Shown: one piece after another, positions 38,966-40,810 of the stretch
How the letters are laid out: each line of letters opens with the position of its first letter
Numbering within the stretch: position 1 is the stretch's first letter
DNA from: Salinisphaera sp. G21_0
GTDB taxonomy: Bacteria > Pseudomonadota > Gammaproteobacteria > Pseudomonadales > Endozoicomonadaceae
Direction: 5' to 3'
Assembly: GCF_017744115.1 (NCBI RefSeq)
Contig: NZ_JAGHQW010000049.1
Coordinates: forward strand, 1-40,810
Length of the DNA: 40,810 nucleotides
Notes under the pieces: generated by a model
The model's database searches: none
Told to the model about the DNA's origin: nothing
The model's input: only the letters and a program-made list of their open reading frames with translations
Made by a program: the position numbers and the translations under genes

Positions 38966-40376
38966 TCAATTTTCTGCCATCCTCGCTACGGGCGCTATTC
39001 TCGGTCAGCCTCCAAGGGCCAAGCCCGTTCAAAAAAATTGCTCACACCTGACCGCCAGCCGTCTGATCAAACTGGTTACTGACTGTCTGGACGAAATTCC
39101 TGATCATCGACCCAATCAGTGCAAGAATGGCATCCCTTTTGGCAATTTTACCAAATCCGCTTTTGCCATGATGCAGGTGAAAATGCCTTCCATGCTCCGC
39201 TTCGATAGCGAGCGGGCTGACCCCGTCCGGGTCCACAACCTGGAAACCCTGTTTGATGTCATTGATGGCCGGGTGCCCTGTGACACCCGAATGCGGGAGG
39301 TAATGGACCCTGTTTCACCGCACTGGCTCCAGAAGTCTTTCAAAAAACTCTTTGCACGTGTTCAGCGTTCCGGGTACCTGCAAAAGTTTGAGTTTCCCAT
39401 TGGCCGCTTGAAAAACCACTACCTGTTGGCCATTGATGGTACGCAAACCTTTTTCTCCGGCAAACTGAGCTGTGACGACTGCTGCACAAAGAACCAGGGC
39501 AAAGCCGGTGAAGCTTTTTATCATCAGCTGATGGGGGACTGTATTGTTCATCCGGACCAGAAAGTGGTGATACCACTGGCTCCCGAGGCCATTGTACGAC
39601 AGGATGGTTGCACCAAAAATGACAGCGAGAAGAGTGCAATCAAGCGTTTTCTCGCTAATGTAAAAAAAGATCACCCTTATTTAAAGCTGATCATTTTGCT
39701 GGATGGCCTGTATGCTGATGGACCGACCATTCGTCTAATCAAGAGCTACGGTTGGCATTACATCATCATTGCCAAGGATGGCAATCATGGGCCGCTGATT
39801 GAGGCTATGGATGAGCTGGACAAGCAGGAGAAAGTAGCGCGCTTTGTCAAAACTGACCCGGAGACTGGCGTTAAACACTGGTATCGTTTTGCCAACGATG
39901 TTCCTCTTAACAAGTCCAACCCCGACGAGAAAGTCAATGTACTGGATTTTGTTGAAACGGACAAAAAAGGTGACCGCCATACCTGGAGCTGGGTGACTGA
40001 TATCCCTGTAACCGAAAAGACCATTGAAGCCCTGATGAAAGGAGGCCGATGCCGATGGCACATTGAAAATCAGACGTTCAACACCCTGAATAAGCAAGAC
40101 TACCACCTTGAGCACAACTACGGTCACGGTAAGCAACACCTGGCCACCAACCTCGCTTACCTGACGGTACTGGCTTTTCTGGTTGATCAACTGCAACAGT
40201 TGGGCAGTCCTGAGTTCCAAAAAGCTTTGAAGGAGCGAACGAGAGGGGTAATGACGCATCTCTGGGAGTTGATGAAAGGCTATTTCCAGACCTGGTTGAT
40301 CATTAGCTGGGAAGGGTTCTTTGATGCAATTATCAACCGGGCTGTTGCGGGAGTAGTACCTTACGACAGCTCATAG
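38946..40376 (+). CDS. DDE transposase (IS4-like)
   Basis: 476 residues if started at ATG 38946. The DDE residues are visible: first Asp in YLLAIDGTQTFFSG, second in LIILLDGLYADGPTIRLIKS, and Glu in CRWHIENQTFNTLNKQDYHL, followed by EHNYGHGKQHLATNLAYL. The N-terminal part (LIKLVTDCLDEIPDHRPNQC) is also typical of the family. The first ~22 residues are encoded partly by batD-like DNA and by the 48-bp repeat, so the native start may have been replaced or lost. The C-terminus appears complete. Confidence 0.88.
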   Translation: MAMESVRQFSAILATGAILGQPPRAKPVQKNCSHLTASRLIKLVTDCLDEIPDHRPNQCKNGIPFGNFTKSAFAMMQVKMPSMLRFDSERADPVRVHNLETLFDVIDGRVPCDTRMREVMDPVSPHWLQKSFKKLFARVQRSGYLQKFEFPIGRLKNHYLLAIDGTQTFFSGKLSCDDCCTKNQGKAGEAFYHQLMGDCIVHPDQKVVIPLAPEAIVRQDGCTKNDSEKSAIKRFLANVKKDHPYLKLIILLDGLYADGPTIRLIKSYGWHYIIIAKDGNHGPLIEAMDELDKQEKVARFVKTDPETGVKHWYRFANDVPLNKSNPDEKVNVLDFVETDKKGDRHTWSWVTDIPVTEKTIEALMKGGRCRWHIENQTFNTLNKQDYHLEHNYGHGKQHLATNLAYLTVLAFLVDQLQQLGSPEFQKALKERTRGVMTHLWELMKGYFQTWLIISWEGFFDAIINRAVAGVVPYDSS

Positions 40377-40385
40377 AACAATTGA
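38966..40385 (+). mobile_element. Insertion sequence with DDE transposase
   Basis: The left edge is taken at TCAATTTTCTGCC (38966), where batD-like sequence stops. The right edge is taken at AGAACAATTGA (40375-40385), whose reverse complement TCAATTGTTCT resembles the left end. These short terminal repeats are weak, and I see no clear target-site duplication. The first 48 bases also form one arm of the foldback element at 22139. Confidence 0.5.
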
Positions 40386-40427
40386 GTGGTAGTCTGACTT
40401 CAGGGTTCAGTTTTTTTTATCATCAAA

Positions 40428-40456
40428 TAGCCACCAAGAGTGGAGGCTGCTTTTTG
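40428..40456 (+). terminator. Hairpin with T-run after the transposase
   Basis: AGCCACC / GGAGGCT stem with a one-base bulge followed by GCTTTTT. It lies between the transposase and the convergent partial gene. Confidence 0.4.
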
Positions 40457-40487
40457 TGTACTGTGAACATAGTGTGCTTGAGATTTA

Positions 40488-40810
40488 TTATACGCTCAAA
40501 GGCGTATATTCAGCGGGAATAGCTGGGTTGTTGTTGACCCGTTCTGACTCGGTCGCAAATAAATCAAAATCCAGCGACAATAAATCAGAATCCGATTCCC
40601 AAATGTCAATGTCAATTTCGTTCAGCCCAAGAGGGTCTTTTTTTCTGCATTCCAAGGCTGAATACCAGGCGTTTTGTGTCTGCTGATCCACATCATAATG
40701 GTTGATCTTTTGGAGAACACTCATTAACTGCGGAAGTATCATCTCTTTCCGATAGGGTTCCAATAGTTCAAGTTCTCTATTCCCCAATATCGGAAAACGA
40801 TCCAGCTCTT
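40488..40810 (-). CDS. C-terminal part of a gene running off the right edge
   Basis: The frame is open from the window edge (ELDRFPILGNRELELLEPYR) to a stop at 40488, at least 107 residues. The tail is strongly acidic (DIDIWESDSDLLSLDFDLFA). No signal or membrane segment is visible in this part and no family is recognised. It is probably the end of a larger protein; the TTG at 40787 is unlikely to be its start. Confidence 0.55.
   Translation of the reverse strand, partial: ELDRFPILGNRELELLEPYRKEMILPQLMSVLQKINHYDVDQQTQNAWYSALECRKKDPLGLNEIDIDIWESDSDLLSLDFDLFATESERVNNNPAIPAEYTPLSV

Noticed and set aside
1-40810. tRNA or rRNA genes
   Set aside because: I saw no cloverleaf-like or rRNA-like stretches in the gaps I read; a dedicated search would be needed to exclude them fully.

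Overview
The window looks like a chromosome segment of a host-associated gammaproteobacterium, most probably of the Endozoicomonadaceae (Endozoicomonas-like). That placement is inference. It rests on housekeeping genes of gammaproteobacterial type (argR, udp, an FKBP lipoprotein, an Mla/Pqi-like ABC operon) mixed with many genes typical of bacteria living in animal cells: a serpin, an ankyrin-repeat protein, an OTU cysteine protease, a secreted SAMHD1-like HD hydrolase and a Tlc-type ATP/ADP translocase. Several large lineage-specific proteins of effector style are also present.

Layout. 1-3.3 kb: a truncated gene end, the serpin, and the first of three paralogous proteins with basic 'KYxASDKGK' repeats. 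3.3-8.4 kb: a compact, visibly GC-rich, all-forward gene island: membrane-anchored P-loop ATPase, Ser/Thr kinase-like protein, exported protein, a duplicated gene of unknown function and a DUF457 membrane hydrolase. Junctions are tight or overlapping, and one section is an old, diverged tandem duplication. 8.4-9.4 kb: an IS200/IS605-type element whose TnpB has lost two catalytic aspartates while both DNA ends look intact. 9.4-12.2 kb: an ankyrin gene built of 150-bp tandem repeats, and the second KGK-repeat paralogue. 12.2-20.7 kb: sugar-phosphate mutarotase, a 1045-residue exported protein, the ATP/ADP translocase, the HD hydrolase and argR with a probable ARG box. 20.7-22.5 kb: an unknown protein and a cluster of inverted-repeat elements. 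22.5-26.1 kb: a lipid-transport operon (STAS-MlaE fusion, ATPase, MCE protein, PqiC-like lipoprotein). 26.0-31.9 kb: OTU protease, uridine phosphorylase, NSS transporter, a 57-residue membrane protein, FKBP isomerase and a lytic transglycosylase. 32-37.5 kb: small membrane and exported proteins, the third KGK-repeat paralogue and a 1125-residue coiled-coil protein. 37.5-40.8 kb: decayed DNA with a 492-bp inverted-repeat element, a batD-like fragment, a DDE transposase and the end of another gene.

How the genes may work together. Nucleotide import (Tlc), nucleoside salvage (Udp) and a possibly exported dNTPase-like HD enzyme point to exchange with host nucleotide pools. The serpin, OTU, ankyrin and KGK-repeat proteins are candidate modifiers of host proteolysis, ubiquitin signalling and possibly nuclear functions. 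The 3.3-8.4 kb island is the best candidate for an undescribed multi-gene system, because its gene combination matches no system I can name. All functional links between neighbours here are inference.
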